NCBI RefSeq assembly: GCF_024436375.1
Contig: NZ_JAFMZM010000003.1
Span: forward strand, 635,544-699,543
From: Nocardioides astragali
Lineage (GTDB): Bacteria; Actinomycetota; Actinomycetes; Propionibacteriales; Nocardioidaceae
Direction of reading: 5' to 3'
DNA length: 64,000 bases
This document shows, piece by piece, positions 7,682 through 15,315 of this stretch (its first letter is position 1; every line of letters begins with the position of its first letter). The notes under the pieces are model-generated. The model was not told the DNA's origin, did no database searches, and saw only the letters and a list, made by a program, of their open reading frames with translations. A program made the position numbers and the translations under genes.

Positions 7682-8233
7682 TCAGCGCAGCGGCACGAAC
7701 CGGTAGCGCCCGTGCCGCGTGACGACCGCGCCCGGGTTGGTCACCCGCAGCATGGTCCCAGCCACCGGGATCACCAGCACCCCGTCGTCGGCGAGCTGGT
7801 CGACGATCTCCTGCGGCAGCTCGTCGGGCTCGGCCGAGACCAGGATCCGGTCGTACGGCGCTCCGTCGGGATCGCCCAGCACGCCGGGTGTGGCCTGCCG
7901 GATCGTCGCCCAGGTGCGTCCGGTCGACGCGACGTTGTCGGCACCGAAGGTGACCAGCTCCGGCTCGAGCTCCACCCCCAGCACGGACCCCGTCGGACCG
8001 ACGAGGTGCGCCAGCAGCGCGGTCGTCCAGCCCGACCCCGCACCCACGTCGAGCACCCGCTGACCGGGGCGTACGTCGAGCAGGCGGAGCATGTCGTCGA
8101 CCGTGCGGGGCTGGGAGTTGGTCTGGCCCGCCGCGATCTGGAGCGGACCGTCGTACGACGCCCGGCGACGGACCCCGCTCGGGAGGAAGTCCCGCCGCGG
8201 GGTCGCGTCGAAGGCAGCGTCGACGGAGTCCAC
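7682..8233 (-). CDS. Protein-L-isoaspartate O-methyltransferase-like protein
   Basis: A class I SAM-dependent methyltransferase of the PCMT fold, cytosolic. Motif [17 protein letters not shown] and the PCMT landmarks SYDGPLQIAAGQTNSQP and YDRILVSAEPDELPQEIVDQL are all visible. At about 183 residues it is slightly shorter than classical PCMT, but both ends are present. GTG 8233 is used because it directly precedes DSVDAAFDATPRRDFLP and lies 26 nt after the cupin stop; no strong ribosome-binding site is seen. Last gene of the AraC-VOC-cupin operon. Whether it repairs isoaspartate or methylates something else cannot be decided. Confidence 0.8.
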   Translation of the reverse strand: MDSVDAAFDATPRRDFLPSGVRRRASYDGPLQIAAGQTNSQPRTVDDMLRLLDVRPGQRVLDVGAGSGWTTALLAHLVGPTGSVLGVELEPELVTFGADNVASTGRTWATIRQATPGVLGDPDGAPYDRILVSAEPDELPQEIVDQLADDGVLVIPVAGTMLRVTNPGAVVTRHGRYRFVPLR

Positions 8234-8259
8234 CAGGACAGTCCAGCAGGGGTGAGCGC

Positions 8260-8739
8260 TCAGAGCCAGTGGTTGTCGTGCTCGCGCATGAACCTGTCGT
8301 AGGCGTCCTGGTCCCAGTCGCCGATCCCTTCGGCCAGTCCTTCGAAGTAGGCCTCTCGCGGCGCGCCTGGCGCGAAGTGGAGCAGCATCTTCGCCGCCCC
8401 GTCCTCGTTGCGGAAGCCGTGGATCCCACCGGCCGGGACGTGGGCGAAGTCGCCCGCGTGGCACTTGGTCCAGGCCGTGCCGTCGTAGATCGTGACCGTG
8501 CCCTCGAGGACGTAGAACGACTCGGTGATGGTCCTGTGGAAGTGCGCGCCGGGCCCGCTCTCGGGTCCCGCGAACTCCCAGCGGTAGAGGCCGAACGTCC
8601 CGGTCGTCTCGGTGCCCTGGGCGAGGTAGAAGACCTTGTTGCCGTTGGGATAGACGACGGCCGGCTCGATCCCCGCCCGCACGAGGTGGGCGGAGACCTC
8701 GCCGGTGTCGCCGTGGTAGATCTCGGGCGGATAGCTCAC
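8260..8739 (-). CDS. Cupin-domain protein
   Basis: A 159-residue single-domain cupin, probably a small metal-dependent enzyme or binding protein. Cupin motif 1 is seen as GPGAHFHRTITESFYVLEG (His, His and Glu ligands) and motif 2 as GDFAHVPAGGIHGFRNE (His ligand). Its start overlaps the VOC stop by 4 nt, so it is translationally coupled to the VOC gene. The pairing of cupin and VOC metal folds under an AraC regulator suggests a small detoxification or catabolic unit; the substrate is unknown. Confidence 0.82.
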   Translation of the reverse strand: MSYPPEIYHGDTGEVSAHLVRAGIEPAVVYPNGNKVFYLAQGTETTGTFGLYRWEFAGPESGPGAHFHRTITESFYVLEGTVTIYDGTAWTKCHAGDFAHVPAGGIHGFRNEDGAAKMLLHFAPGAPREAYFEGLAEGIGDWDQDAYDRFMREHDNHWL

Positions 8740-9200
8740 TTGGTGGCCGCCGCGTCGTAGGCGTCCTGCACCTGCTCGGGGGCCGCGACGTTGGGCTGGC
8801 TGACGCGGACGTGGTTGCCGAACGGGTCGCGGATGCCGAAGTCGGTGCCGTAGGGCTGCTCGACCGGTTCCTGGGTGACCTCGACGCCGGCGTCGCGGAG
8901 GGCGGCGTACGTCGCGTGCACGTCGTCGCTGAGCAGGAACACCCCGCCGAGGGCACCCTTCGTCACGAGCTCGCGGACCTGGGCCGCGGTGGACTCGTCG
9001 TGCTGAGGACCGCCGACGAGCTCGAGCAGGAGGGACGTGTCCTGGCCGGGCACGCCGACGGTGAGCCAGCGCATGAACCCGAGGTCGATGTCGTCGCGCA
9101 CCTCGAAGCCGAGGTGGGTCGTGTAGAAGTCGAGGGCCTCGTCCTGGTCGAGCACGGGCACGCTGCGGATGTGGAGTGAGGTGATGTGGTTGGTTGTCAT
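8736..9200 (-). CDS. VOC-family (glyoxalase-like) protein
   Basis: A 154-residue vicinal-oxygen-chelate protein with two beta-alpha-beta-beta-beta repeats: SVPVLDQDEALDFYTTHLGF in the first, GGVFLLSDDVHATYAALRDAG and GIRDPFGNHVRV in the second. The PFGN motif is typical of the antibiotic-resistance/glyoxalase-like branch. ATG 9200 gives a normal family N-terminus (MTTNHITSLHIRSVPV); the frame remains open upstream but overlaps araC. The AraC-type gene ends 10 nt upstream and the cupin gene overlaps downstream. AraC-VOC pairs are a common arrangement in actinomycetes. Confidence 0.85.
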   Translation of the reverse strand: MTTNHITSLHIRSVPVLDQDEALDFYTTHLGFEVRDDIDLGFMRWLTVGVPGQDTSLLLELVGGPQHDESTAAQVRELVTKGALGGVFLLSDDVHATYAALRDAGVEVTQEPVEQPYGTDFGIRDPFGNHVRVSQPNVAAPEQVQDAYDAAATK

Positions 9201-9210
9201 GACGAGGACG

Positions 9211-9690
9211 CTAGTCAGCGTCGGGGTCCTCGCGCTTCTCCGAAACCGCTGTCGTGCCGGGCTCGCTGGTGGGGCGGCGCTGCTGCTCCCGCGGTCGGGT
9301 CCACGTAGCGATGAAGCACGACGGCACCGCGACTGGCGCGTGCTGGGCGCGGAACTCGCTGGGCGAGAGCCCGACGATGTTGCTGAACGTCCTGCTGAAC
9401 GTGCCGAGGCTGGCGAAGCCGACGTCCCACGCGACATCGGTGATCGGCCGGTCGGTCTGGCGGAGCAAAGTCATCGCCCGCTCGACGCGGCGACGCTGGA
9501 GGTAGCGGTGCGGCGTCTCGCCGTAGACGTCCTTGAACACCCGCCCGAACTGCGACGCCGACAGGTGCGCGATCGCGGCGAGGGTGGGCACGTCGAGGGG
9601 CTCGGCGTAGCGCCGGTCCATCTCGTCGCGGGCACGGAGCATGCGCCGGTTGATGTCCTCCTTCGCGGAGAGCTGTAGCGGCCGGCCCAT
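9211..9690 (-). CDS. AraC-family transcriptional regulator
   Basis: A 159-residue regulator consisting almost only of the two helix-turn-helix AraC DNA-binding domain: LDVPTLAAIAHLSASQFGRVFK (first HTH) and RPITDVAWDVGFASLGTFSRTF (second HTH), followed by the signature GLSPSEFRAQH. There is no N-terminal sensor domain, so the signal may act indirectly. The ~40-residue C-terminal tail is Arg/Pro-rich and disordered-looking. It heads the operon with the VOC, cupin and methyltransferase genes and probably controls it. Confidence 0.87.
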   Translation of the reverse strand: MGRPLQLSAKEDINRRMLRARDEMDRRYAEPLDVPTLAAIAHLSASQFGRVFKDVYGETPHRYLQRRRVERAMTLLRQTDRPITDVAWDVGFASLGTFSRTFSNIVGLSPSEFRAQHAPVAVPSCFIATWTRPREQQRRPTSEPGTTAVSEKREDPDAD

Positions 9691-9721
9691 GGCTCCGGAA
9701 TCTAGTCGGTGCAGACATGAA

Positions 9722-9756
9722 CAGCGGCGCGACCCCGGGGGAGGGCCGCGCCGCTG
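9722..9756 (-). terminator. Hairpin terminator candidate
   Basis: Bases 9722-9731 (cagcggcgcg) and 9747-9756 are a perfect 10-bp inverted repeat with a 15-nt loop. On the minus strand it follows the Pro/Thr-rich protein gene (stop at 9865) and is followed by a T-containing stretch. It would separate the upstream sigma-factor operon from the araC operon. The remainder of the 174-bp gap shows nothing recognisable. Confidence 0.55.
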
Positions 9757-9864
9757 CTGGTGCGTTGTGGGGCACTCGTCGCTTCCTGGGGGGATCCGTA
9801 CGACGGCGGGAGCTCGATGTACGGATGCGACGAGCGGCCCCGCGGAACGCGGCCGCCTCCGGTC

Positions 9865-10734
9865 TCAAGGACCGGAAGTAGTGGAGTCCTTTCCGCCGCC
9901 CTTGCCGGCAGGCGCGGGCTTGTCGGTGGGCTTGCCGGGACTGGGCTTGTCGGTGCTGGGCTTGTCGGGACTGGGCTTGTCGGTCGGGGTGGGAAGCACG
10001 GACGGCTTGCCGGTGGGCTGGTCCGTCGGCTTGCCGGGCGTCGGCTTGTCGGTGGGCCGGCCGGGGGTGGGCTTGTCGGTGGGCCGGCCGGTCTCCTTCG
10101 GCTCACCGATCAGCGCGACGCAGTAGGTCGCGATCTTCTCGGCACCGCCGGCCTCGGTCGCAAGCGCGGTGAACGCGGCGCTGTCGAGCGACTTGCCGTG
10201 GGCGGAGTGGTCGGTGGCCTGGAACGCGTTGCAGAGACCCTTGAAGCTAGGGGTCGGCCCGGTGGTGTCGGACTCGGTCTCCTTGGGCGTCTCGCCCGGA
10301 GTCTCGCCCGGAGTCTCGCTCGAAGTCTCACCGGGGGTCTCGCTGGGCGTGTCGCTCGGCTTCGGCGTCTTGGCGACCGACTCGGTGGCTTGGTCGGAGG
10401 CCTGACCCGGCAGGATCGGCAGGTGGGCCGAGTTGGCGAGGGCGAATCCTCCGGTCGCGAGCGCGACCACCGCGCCCGTGGCGACCACCGCTCGGGCGGC
10501 GGCGCGGCGGCCGAGTGCGGTCGGCGACACGAAACCCGCGCGGGATGCCGGCGGCGTGGACAGGAGAGCCGACTGGAAGGCCGCCACCGCCTCGTGCTCG
10601 CGACGGAGCTCGCCCGGGCGAGCCGTCCCACCGGCCGCCGCCAGGACCGTCCCGAGGGCGCTGTCAGAGGCCGCCGGGTCAGCGAGCAGGCGCTCGGCAT
10701 CGCGGCGGGACAGGTGGCTCGTACGACGACTCAT
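9865..10734 (-). CDS. Putative membrane-anchored Pro/Thr-rich protein downstream of an ECF sigma factor
   Basis: 289 residues, no family recognised. The N-terminal ~85 residues are cytosolic and helical (SRRDAERLLADPAASDS), followed by one hydrophobic segment at about residues 88-108 (AVVATGAVVALATGGFALA). The outside part then has a low-complexity Ser-Glu-Thr-Pro stretch (SETPGETSSETPGETPGETP), a ~55-residue Cys-containing block (GLCNAFQATDHSAHGK to ATYCVALIGEP) and a C-terminal array of PTDKPTPG-like repeats. The gene starts 33 nt after the sigma gene, so by position it may be a regulatory partner (anti-sigma-like), but it has no zinc-binding HxxxCxxC motif. That role is inference. Confidence 0.7.
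   Translation of the reverse strand: MSRRTSHLSRRDAERLLADPAASDSALGTVLAAAGGTARPGELRREHEAVAAFQSALLSTPPASRAGFVSPTALGRRAAARAVVATGAVVALATGGFALANSAHLPILPGQASDQATESVAKTPKPSDTPSETPGETSSETPGETPGETPKETESDTTGPTPSFKGLCNAFQATDHSAHGKSLDSAAFTALATEAGGAEKIATYCVALIGEPKETGRPTDKPTPGRPTDKPTPGKPTDQPTGKPSVLPTPTDKPSPDKPSTDKPSPGKPTDKPAPAGKGGGKDSTTSGP
9905..10094. repeat. Coding tandem repeats for PTDKPTPG-like units
   Basis: The DNA repeats units built on cttgtcggtgggc and cttgccggg, encoding Pro-Thr-Asp-Lys-Pro-Thr-Pro-Gly and variants (PSPDKPST, PSPGKPTD). The array is imperfect and in frame. It forms a stiff, extracellular Pro-rich stalk in the protein. Such arrays commonly vary in length between strains. Confidence 0.75.
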
Positions 10735-10767
10735 CTCACCACCTCAGCGTCGGCGCCGCGCCAGGTG

Positions 10768-11361
10768 TTACGGCTCCTCGGAAAGTTGTTTCGCGAGGCG
10801 CTTCAGACCGCGGTGTGACGCGGCCCGCACTGCCCCCGGACGCTTGCCCAGGATGCGTGCCGCCGTGGGGGCGTCGAAGCCCAGGACGGTGCGCAGCAGG
10901 ATCGCCTCCGCCTGGTCCTGGGGAAGCGACGCGATCAGGGCGAGCGCCGCCTCCGACTGGACCCGCCCGAGCGTGTCGCTCTCGACGTCGGTGAGGTCGG
11001 GGAGGTCCAGCATCCCGTCGACGGATTCGTCGGACACCGGGCGCCGACGCGCTCGGCGCAGGTGGTCGAGGGCCCGGTTGCGCCCGATCGTGGTGATCCA
11101 GCCGCGGAAGCCGTCGGCGTCGCCCGTGAACCGGTCGAGGTCGCGCACGGCCTGGGCCCACGCCTCGCTGGCCACGTCCTCGGCGTCAGCGACCCCGACC
11201 AGCACGGTGAGGTAGCGCAGCAGGGCCGGCTGGACGGCGCGGTAGACCAGACGGAACGCCGCCTCGTCCCCACGCTGCATCGCCTCGACCGCATGGTCGA
11301 GCCCCTCGTCCGCACCCACGTCACGAATTGTCACCCCTGGCAGGGTGACGGGGACAGGCAC
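10768..11361 (-). CDS. RNA polymerase ECF sigma factor
   Basis: A sigma-70 family ECF factor of 197 residues. Region 2 runs from FRLVYRAVQPALLRYLTVL to FRGWITTIGRNRALDHLRR, including the DAEDVASEAW core-binding part. Region 4 includes LIASLPQDQAEAILLRTVLGFDAPTAARILGKRPGAVRAASHRGLKRL. GTG 11361 is chosen because GGGAG lies 5 nt upstream; GTG 11334 in the same frame is possible. The gene for a membrane-anchored Pro/Thr-rich protein follows and may encode its partner. The stress or signal is not evident. Confidence 0.88.
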   Translation of the reverse strand: MPVPVTLPGVTIRDVGADEGLDHAVEAMQRGDEAAFRLVYRAVQPALLRYLTVLVGVADAEDVASEAWAQAVRDLDRFTGDADGFRGWITTIGRNRALDHLRRARRRPVSDESVDGMLDLPDLTDVESDTLGRVQSEAALALIASLPQDQAEAILLRTVLGFDAPTAARILGKRPGAVRAASHRGLKRLAKQLSEEP

Positions 11362-11449
11362 CCCGGCTCCCGCGCGCCCCCGAGCCGGATGCCGGGCGTC
11401 CGACCGACCGGGCCACGCTCCACACCCTCGGCTGTGGGCCGCGCGTGCC

Positions 11450-11455
11450 TACATT
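11450..11455 (+). promoter_or_regulatory. Candidate -10 element (TACATT) for the SRPBCC gene
   Basis: A TANNNT hexamer ends 5 nt before ATG 11461 and no ribosome-binding site is present, the pattern of a leaderless transcript. Confidence 0.4.
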
Positions 11456-11460
11456 GAGCC

Positions 11461-11946
11461 ATGGCCACCATCACGCTGTCGGAGTTCCGCGACGTCCCGG
11501 TGCCGGTCGACGAGGCCTTCGACCGGGTGCTGCCACATCCGCTGCCGGAGATCTTCCGTCGTCGGCGACTCGCGATCCCGCCGGTCAGGGCCGTGCGTCG
11601 CCAGAGAGGCGAGTGGGGCACGGTAGGTCAGACGCGCACCATCGTGACCGCTGACCGAGGCACCGTGGTCGAGACACTGGTGTCGACCGACCGCCCGCAC
11701 AGCTTCGGCTACACGATCTCCGACGTCCGCGGCCCGATGAAGCCACTCATCGCGACCGCCGACGGGCTCTGGAGCTTCGAGCCGGCGGGGAGCGGCACCC
11801 GCATCACCTGGACCTGGGTGCTGACGCCCACCCCCGTCGGCCGCGTGGCGATGCCGGCGTTCGCCGTGATGTGGCGCGGCTACGCGCGTCAGGCGCTCGA
11901 AGAGGTCGAAGTCATCCTGCTCACTGCGTCTCGCGGGCGAGGGTGA
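11461..11946 (+). CDS. SRPBCC (START-like) family protein
   Basis: 161 residues with a polyketide-cyclase/START-type ligand-binding fold: SEFRDVPVPVDEAFDRVLPHPL at the N-terminus, a central strand ladder (TVGQTRTIVTADRGTVVETL), and the closing GSGTRITWTWVLTP followed by an amphipathic helix RGYARQALEEVEVILL. The role is unknown; such proteins bind lipids or polyketides. Its last 26 nt overlap, tail to tail, the end of the cyclopropane-synthase-like gene on the other strand. That placement beside a lipid-modification operon is suggestive only. Confidence 0.75.
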   Translation: MATITLSEFRDVPVPVDEAFDRVLPHPLPEIFRRRRLAIPPVRAVRRQRGEWGTVGQTRTIVTADRGTVVETLVSTDRPHSFGYTISDVRGPMKPLIATADGLWSFEPAGSGTRITWTWVLTPTPVGRVAMPAFAVMWRGYARQALEEVEVILLTASRGRG

Positions 11947-13309
11947 GCTGCGAGACGTTGAGGTAGCCGCTGGCGAAGCCTGCCTGGGAGTAGGCGAGGT
12001 AGAAGTGCCACACCCGCATGAACATCTCGTCGAAGCCGAGGGCCAGGACCGCGTCGCGCTGGGCCAGGAACCGGCGGTCCCACCGACGCAGCGTCTCGGC
12101 GTAGTGGCTGCCCATCTCGAGCTGCCCCACGACGCGCAAGGTGGTCTCCTCGCGGGTGACCTGGTCGATCACCTCGACGCTGGGCAGGAAGCCGCCAGGG
12201 AAGACGTACTTGTTGATCCACGTCTGGCCGCCGCGGGTGGCGAGCATCCGGTCGTGGGGCATGGTGATCGCCTGGAGGGCGACCCGGCCGCCCGGTGCGA
12301 GCACCTGGTCGAGGATGCGGAAGTAGGTGCCCCAGAACTCGTGGCCCACGGCCTCGATCATCTCGACCGAGACCACAGCGTCGTACGTCGCTCCGGTGGC
12401 CGCGAGCGAGCGGTAGTCCATCAGCTCCACGGAGACCCGGCCGGCGAGCCCGGACGCCGCGATCCGCGCCTCGGCCAGCTCGAGCTGCTCCACCGACAAG
12501 GTGACGGTGTGGACCGTCGCGCCCCGGCGGGCGGCCCGGATCGCGAGCTCTCCCCACCCGGTGCCGATCTCGAGCACACGGGTGCCGTCGGTGACGCCGG
12601 CCTCGTCGAGGAGCCGGTCGATCTTGCGCGCCTGCGCGTCGGCGACGTCGGGGCTGTGGAGACGAGGGTCGGGGCTGTCGGTGGGCTCTGGTGGAGTGGC
12701 CACCAAGTGCTCACCGACGGAGCCGGGGCCCGTCCCGGCCGGCGTGGAGGAGGTGTCGAAGAGGGCGGACGAATAGCTCAAGGTCTCGTCGAGGAAGAGG
12801 GCGAAGAGGTCGTTGGACAGGTCGTAGTGGTGCGAGACGTTGGCCCGGCTGTTGGCCTCGGTGCTGCGGTGGTGGCCGGGCATGCGGGGCGTGACGAAGG
12901 CGCGCAGCCGCTGCAGCGAGTCCGGCACCAGGGTGGCGATCCCGGCGGCCGGGACGGTGAGGAAGCCGGCCAGGTCCTCGGCGTCCCAGGCTCCGGTGAG
13001 GTAGGCCTCGCCGAAGCCGATCAACCCGTGGCGGCCCAGGCGTGCGTAGAGCTCGTCGGGCCGGTGCAGGCGCATGACCGGTCCGCCCTGGCCGAGGCGG
13101 CGGCCGGTGGGTTCCTCGACGACCGTCACAGCGAGGCGGGCGACGGCGGCGCGGAACAGGCGCTTTGCGACCGCTGCGGAGACGGCCGTGCGGAGGCCGG
13201 GCGCGAGCGGCTCCAGCGCGGGGAGGCTCTGGGAGCGCGGCCCGGCGCTCGGCAGGATCGGGCCGTGCTCGGTGGCGTAGTGGTCGGTGTGGTTCTTCTC
13301 GAGGGTCAT
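11921..13309 (-). CDS. Cyclopropane-fatty-acyl-phospholipid synthase family methyltransferase (UfaA1-like)
   Basis: SAM-dependent modification of unsaturated fatty acyl chains in membrane lipids (cyclopropane or methyl-branch formation). 462 residues: an N-terminal lipid-contacting part (GFGEAYLTGAWDAEDL), the NVSHHYDLSNDLFALFLDETLSYSSALF signature, the SAM motif VLEIGTGWGELAIRAA, VSVEMIEAVGHEFWGTYF and a C-terminal WHFYLAYSQAGF. In M. tuberculosis the equivalent ufaA1 lies beside sigK/rskA. The start overlaps the fusion gene upstream by 4 nt (ATGA). Odd: about 35 extra residues sit between SALFDTS and DAQARKIDRLLD, where relatives have a short loop; the DNA there includes a tggtgg/ccacca inverted repeat at 12689-12705. 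Confidence 0.9.
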   Translation of the reverse strand: MTLEKNHTDHYATEHGPILPSAGPRSQSLPALEPLAPGLRTAVSAAVAKRLFRAAVARLAVTVVEEPTGRRLGQGGPVMRLHRPDELYARLGRHGLIGFGEAYLTGAWDAEDLAGFLTVPAAGIATLVPDSLQRLRAFVTPRMPGHHRSTEANSRANVSHHYDLSNDLFALFLDETLSYSSALFDTSSTPAGTGPGSVGEHLVATPPEPTDSPDPRLHSPDVADAQARKIDRLLDEAGVTDGTRVLEIGTGWGELAIRAARRGATVHTVTLSVEQLELAEARIAASGLAGRVSVELMDYRSLAATGATYDAVVSVEMIEAVGHEFWGTYFRILDQVLAPGGRVALQAITMPHDRMLATRGGQTWINKYVFPGGFLPSVEVIDQVTREETTLRVVGQLEMGSHYAETLRRWDRRFLAQRDAVLALGFDEMFMRVWHFYLAYSQAGFASGYLNVSQLTLARETQ

Positions 13310-15315
13310 CGGACGCCCTCCTGACGATGACGCGGCCGTGGGCGCGGCCGGACCGGCAGTCGCCGGGCCCAGAGCCAGAGGCCGTGGGCGCGGATCTGCA
13401 GGCTGCCGCGCAGGGCGGCGCCGAGGGTCCTGCGGAGGGGGACGTCGCTGCGGGTGCCGACGAGGCTGGCGCTGAACGGGGCGGGGGCGCCGCCGGGTGA
13501 GTCGAGGTCGTGGCCGCGCAGGGTCACCGCCACGAGCAGCCGGTCGGTCGGGATCGGCACCGCGATGTCGTACGTCCCGTCGACGCCGTGGAAGGGGGAG
13601 ACGTACATCGCCTTCTCGGTGTGGGCGCGGCCCTGCTCGTCGGGGTGGACGAGGTAGGCGTGCCGGTCGCCGTAGGTGTTGTGCACCTCGACGATGACGC
13701 CCGCCTGGCGGCCGGCGTCGTCGAAGCACCAGAACACGCTGATGGGGTTGAAGGCGTAGCCGAGCGACCGCGGCTGGGCGGCCATCAGGATCGTGCCCGG
13801 CCGGTCGCCGGTGCCGAGGGTGACGTCGTGGTCGGCGAGGAACGCCTCGACGTTGTGGCGCAGCGCGCGCTCCGGTGACCCGAGGTGGTCGCGCGCCTCG
13901 AAGCGGGCGAGGACGCCGTGGTCGGGCAGGTCGTCCACGTCCACCAGCCAGAAGGTCGAGGAGTGCTCGAAGGTCCGCGCGAAGGGAGTACGCCGGGTGT
14001 GGCGGGTCTTCGTCTCGAAGCGTCCCGCCGCGGGGACGACTGGAGTGGTGCGGGTCCACGGAAGCCCCAGGTGGGTCGCGGCCACGAGCCCCGAGCGCGC
14101 ACCGTCCTCGTGGAACCCCCAGCCGTGGTAGGCGCCCGCGAACGCCGTCCGCGGCGTGTTGATCTCGGGCAGGCGCCGCGAGGCGGCCACCGACTCGGGC
14201 GTGTAGAGCGGGTGCTCGTACTCCATCCGGGCGATCACGGTCGCGGGGTCCACCAGGTCCTCGCCGCCGAGGGTGACGAGGTAGTGGGTGTCGGTGGGGA
14301 GGCGCTGCAACCGGGTGAGGTCGTAGGTCACCGTGACCGCTCCGGTCGCGCTGGCTGGGCGGTGGAAGTTCCACGACGCTCGCGCGTCGCGGGCACGAGG
14401 GAGCAGCGAGGTGTCGGTGTGCAGGAGGGCGGTATTGCTGCTGTAGGGGAACGCCGAGAGGACCTCGCGCTGCGCGCCGGTCGGGGCCTCGAGCATGGCG
14501 AGCGCCTGGGCGGGGTGGGTGGCGACGACGACCGCGTCGAAGGTCGACGTCGCACCGCTGCCATCGGTGACCTCGACCCGGTCGGCGAGCTCGCGGACCG
14601 ACGTCACCTTGGTCTCGACGCGGATGTCGTCGAGAGCCGCCGCGACCTTGACGACGTACGTCGCGGAGCCGCCGGTGACGGTGCGCCACTCGGGCGAGCC
14701 GAGGACGCCGAGCATGCCGTGGTGCTCGAGGAAGGTGAAGAGGTACTGCGCGGGGTAGTCGAGCGACGTCGCCGGGTCGCAGGACCACACGGCCGCGACC
14801 AGCGGCTCGATGAAGTGCCGGACGAAGCCGGCCGAGAACCCGCCTTCCGCGAGAAAGTCGCGCAGGGTCTGGTCGTCCCCGGCGCTGCTGGCCAGGAGGG
14901 CGCGGGCCCGTCGGTGGAAGCGCGGGATCTCGAGCAGCATCGTCCAGTGCTCGCGGGAGCGGAGCGTCGAGCGCTGGGCGAAGAGGCCGCGCGCCCCGAG
15001 CGCACCGGCCCACTCGACACCCGTGCCGGCGTCGCTCACCGAGAGCGACATCTCGGAGGGCTGGGTCTCGACGCCCAGCTCGGCGAAGAGCCGCAGGAGC
15101 GTGGGGTAGGTCCGGCGGTTGTGGACGATGAAGCCGGTGTCGACGGCCAGCTCGCCGTCTGGGGTGGGGACGCGGTGGGTGTCGGCGTGACCTCCGAGCC
15201 GGTCGTCGGCCTCGTAGAGCGTGACGTGCGCGGTCCGCGACGCGATCCAGGCAGTAGTCAGTCCCGCAACGCCGGAGCCGACGACGGCGATCCGGCGCTG
15301 GTGCGTGCTGCTCAT
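13306..15315 (-). CDS. Fusion protein: FAD-dependent amine-oxidase-like oxidoreductase + DUF1365
   Basis: 669 residues in one uninterrupted frame. The first ~435 are an NAD/FAD-binding oxidoreductase: dinucleotide fold RIAVVGSGVAGLTTAW, then YEADDRLGGHADTHR and a C-terminal SGLVAATHLGLPW. The last ~230 are a DUF1365 domain: STFWLVDVDDLPDHG, SLGYAFNPISVFWCFD, VHNTYGDRHAYLV and MYVSPFHGVDG. In mycobacterial sigK loci the two are neighbouring separate genes (Rv0449c and Rv0448c), so here they are fused. Both are generally found with cyclopropane-synthase-like enzymes and are presumed to act on the same lipid substrate. ATG 15315 overlaps the rskA stop and the fusion's stop overlaps the cfa-like start, so the operon is tightly coupled. 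The reaction is unproven. Confidence 0.88.
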   Translation of the reverse strand: MSSTHQRRIAVVGSGVAGLTTAWIASRTAHVTLYEADDRLGGHADTHRVPTPDGELAVDTGFIVHNRRTYPTLLRLFAELGVETQPSEMSLSVSDAGTGVEWAGALGARGLFAQRSTLRSREHWTMLLEIPRFHRRARALLASSAGDDQTLRDFLAEGGFSAGFVRHFIEPLVAAVWSCDPATSLDYPAQYLFTFLEHHGMLGVLGSPEWRTVTGGSATYVVKVAAALDDIRVETKVTSVRELADRVEVTDGSGATSTFDAVVVATHPAQALAMLEAPTGAQREVLSAFPYSSNTALLHTDTSLLPRARDARASWNFHRPASATGAVTVTYDLTRLQRLPTDTHYLVTLGGEDLVDPATVIARMEYEHPLYTPESVAASRRLPEINTPRTAFAGAYHGWGFHEDGARSGLVAATHLGLPWTRTTPVVPAAGRFETKTRHTRRTPFARTFEHSSTFWLVDVDDLPDHGVLARFEARDHLGSPERALRHNVEAFLADHDVTLGTGDRPGTILMAAQPRSLGYAFNPISVFWCFDDAGRQAGVIVEVHNTYGDRHAYLVHPDEQGRAHTEKAMYVSPFHGVDGTYDIAVPIPTDRLLVAVTLRGHDLDSPGGAPAPFSASLVGTRSDVPLRRTLGAALRGSLQIRAHGLWLWARRLPVRPRPRPRHRQEGVR

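Noticed and set aside
11921..15013. Longer single frame from the CFA-like gene through the FAD/DUF1365 region
   Set aside because: The part above 13309 is out of frame with the DUF1365 protein and has no domain; ATG 13309 fits the family N-terminus.
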